Of a stretch of 64,000 nucleotides of DNA, positions 63,770 through 64,000 are shown piece after piece. Each line of letters opens with the position of its first letter. Within the stretch, counting starts at the first letter, position 1. The stretch is from Morella rubra (taxonomy: Eukaryota; Streptophyta; Magnoliopsida; Fagales; Myricaceae). Under the pieces are notes generated by a model. That model did not search any database and was not told the DNA's origin. It saw only the letters and a program-made list of their open reading frames with translations. The DNA is taken from NCBI GenBank assembly GCA_003952965.2, contig RXIC02000057.1:1-64000 (forward strand), given 5' to 3'. Made by a program: the position numbers and the translations under genes.

Positions 63770-64000
63770 CTGCATCACATCAATATTTACAACTTAGGAT
63801 AAATATAACGGGACACCTTTTGTTAAAATTAATATAGGAGAAAATAATTTATATTAGAGAGAGAAACTAGATAAGAGAGAAAAAAGATTTAAGTGGTTCG
63901 GTTCACAGACCTATATCCACTATGAGAAGACACTGCACATAGGATACTTTTGTATACTTAATGGTGCAAAGATTAGATTACATGGGAGGGCTTTATATGG

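Larger units (their letters stand above)
55021..64000. repeat. Direct repeat of 11241-20220 with no difference found
   Basis: From the first base after the gap to the window end the sequence matches 11241-20220 at a constant offset of 43780. All predicted proteins agree, and homopolymer lengths, introns and spacers match wherever I compared. I found no difference by eye, but did not align every base. Confidence 0.95.

Noticed and set aside
1..64000. CRISPR arrays, bacterial operons, phage or plasmid features
   Set aside because: The sequence is eukaryotic with introns. No regularly spaced repeats or bacterial gene organisation were seen.
1..64000. tRNA, rRNA or snRNA genes
   Set aside because: No cloverleaf or conserved rRNA/snRNA blocks were noticed. 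The tRNA-like matches are primer-binding sites of retroelements.

Overview
The window reads as nuclear DNA of a flowering plant, most likely a woody eudicot. The genes have many short exons with GT-AG introns, the spacers are AT-rich, small transposable elements are common, and the families present (OSCA channel, LysM receptor kinase, JMJ25-type demethylase, ZMYM1-like hAT transposase) are typical of dicots. I cannot name the species. All recognised host genes are on the minus strand.

Layout. 1-1.0 kb: decayed Ty3/gypsy-type gag with a primer-binding site. 1.5-3.6 kb: N-terminal and zinc-finger exons of a JMJ25/IBM1-like histone demethylase whose JmjC exons are not seen. 4.4-8.9 kb: gene-free AT-rich DNA with a long-TIR Mutator-like element and hAT/MITE-like repeats. 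8.9-16.0 kb: complete 11-coding-exon OSCA1-type hyperosmolality/mechano-gated calcium channel (772 aa), with a leader intron and a G-box upstream. 19.6-54.9 kb: tandem array of four CERK1/NFR1-type LysM receptor kinases, called A to D here. A is intact (12 exons, 617 aa). B is a pseudogene with two MITE insertions, nonsense codons and a lost catalytic Asp. C has an intact kinase but two single-base deletions in LysM1. D is intact as far as visible but its 5' end falls in an assembly gap. A 3.9-kb hAT element lies between A and B, a LINE-like insertion between B and C, and a solo LTR between C and D.

54922-55020 is a run of N. From 55021 to the window end the sequence repeats 11241-20220 (offset 43780) with no difference found wherever I compared: OSCA exons 9 to 1, its promoter, and the last two exons of receptor A. 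This looks more like a redundant contig end than a true second locus.

Biologically, a chitin/Nod-factor-type receptor cluster sits directly behind an OSCA1 calcium channel, a pairing I recall also from Arabidopsis (CERK1 At3g21630 next to the OSCA-family gene At3g21620). Within the array, the activation-segment motif that separates symbiotic from purely defensive LysM kinases differs in every copy (YAR, YSQ, YAQ, and a deleted form). That is the most interesting functional signal in the window.
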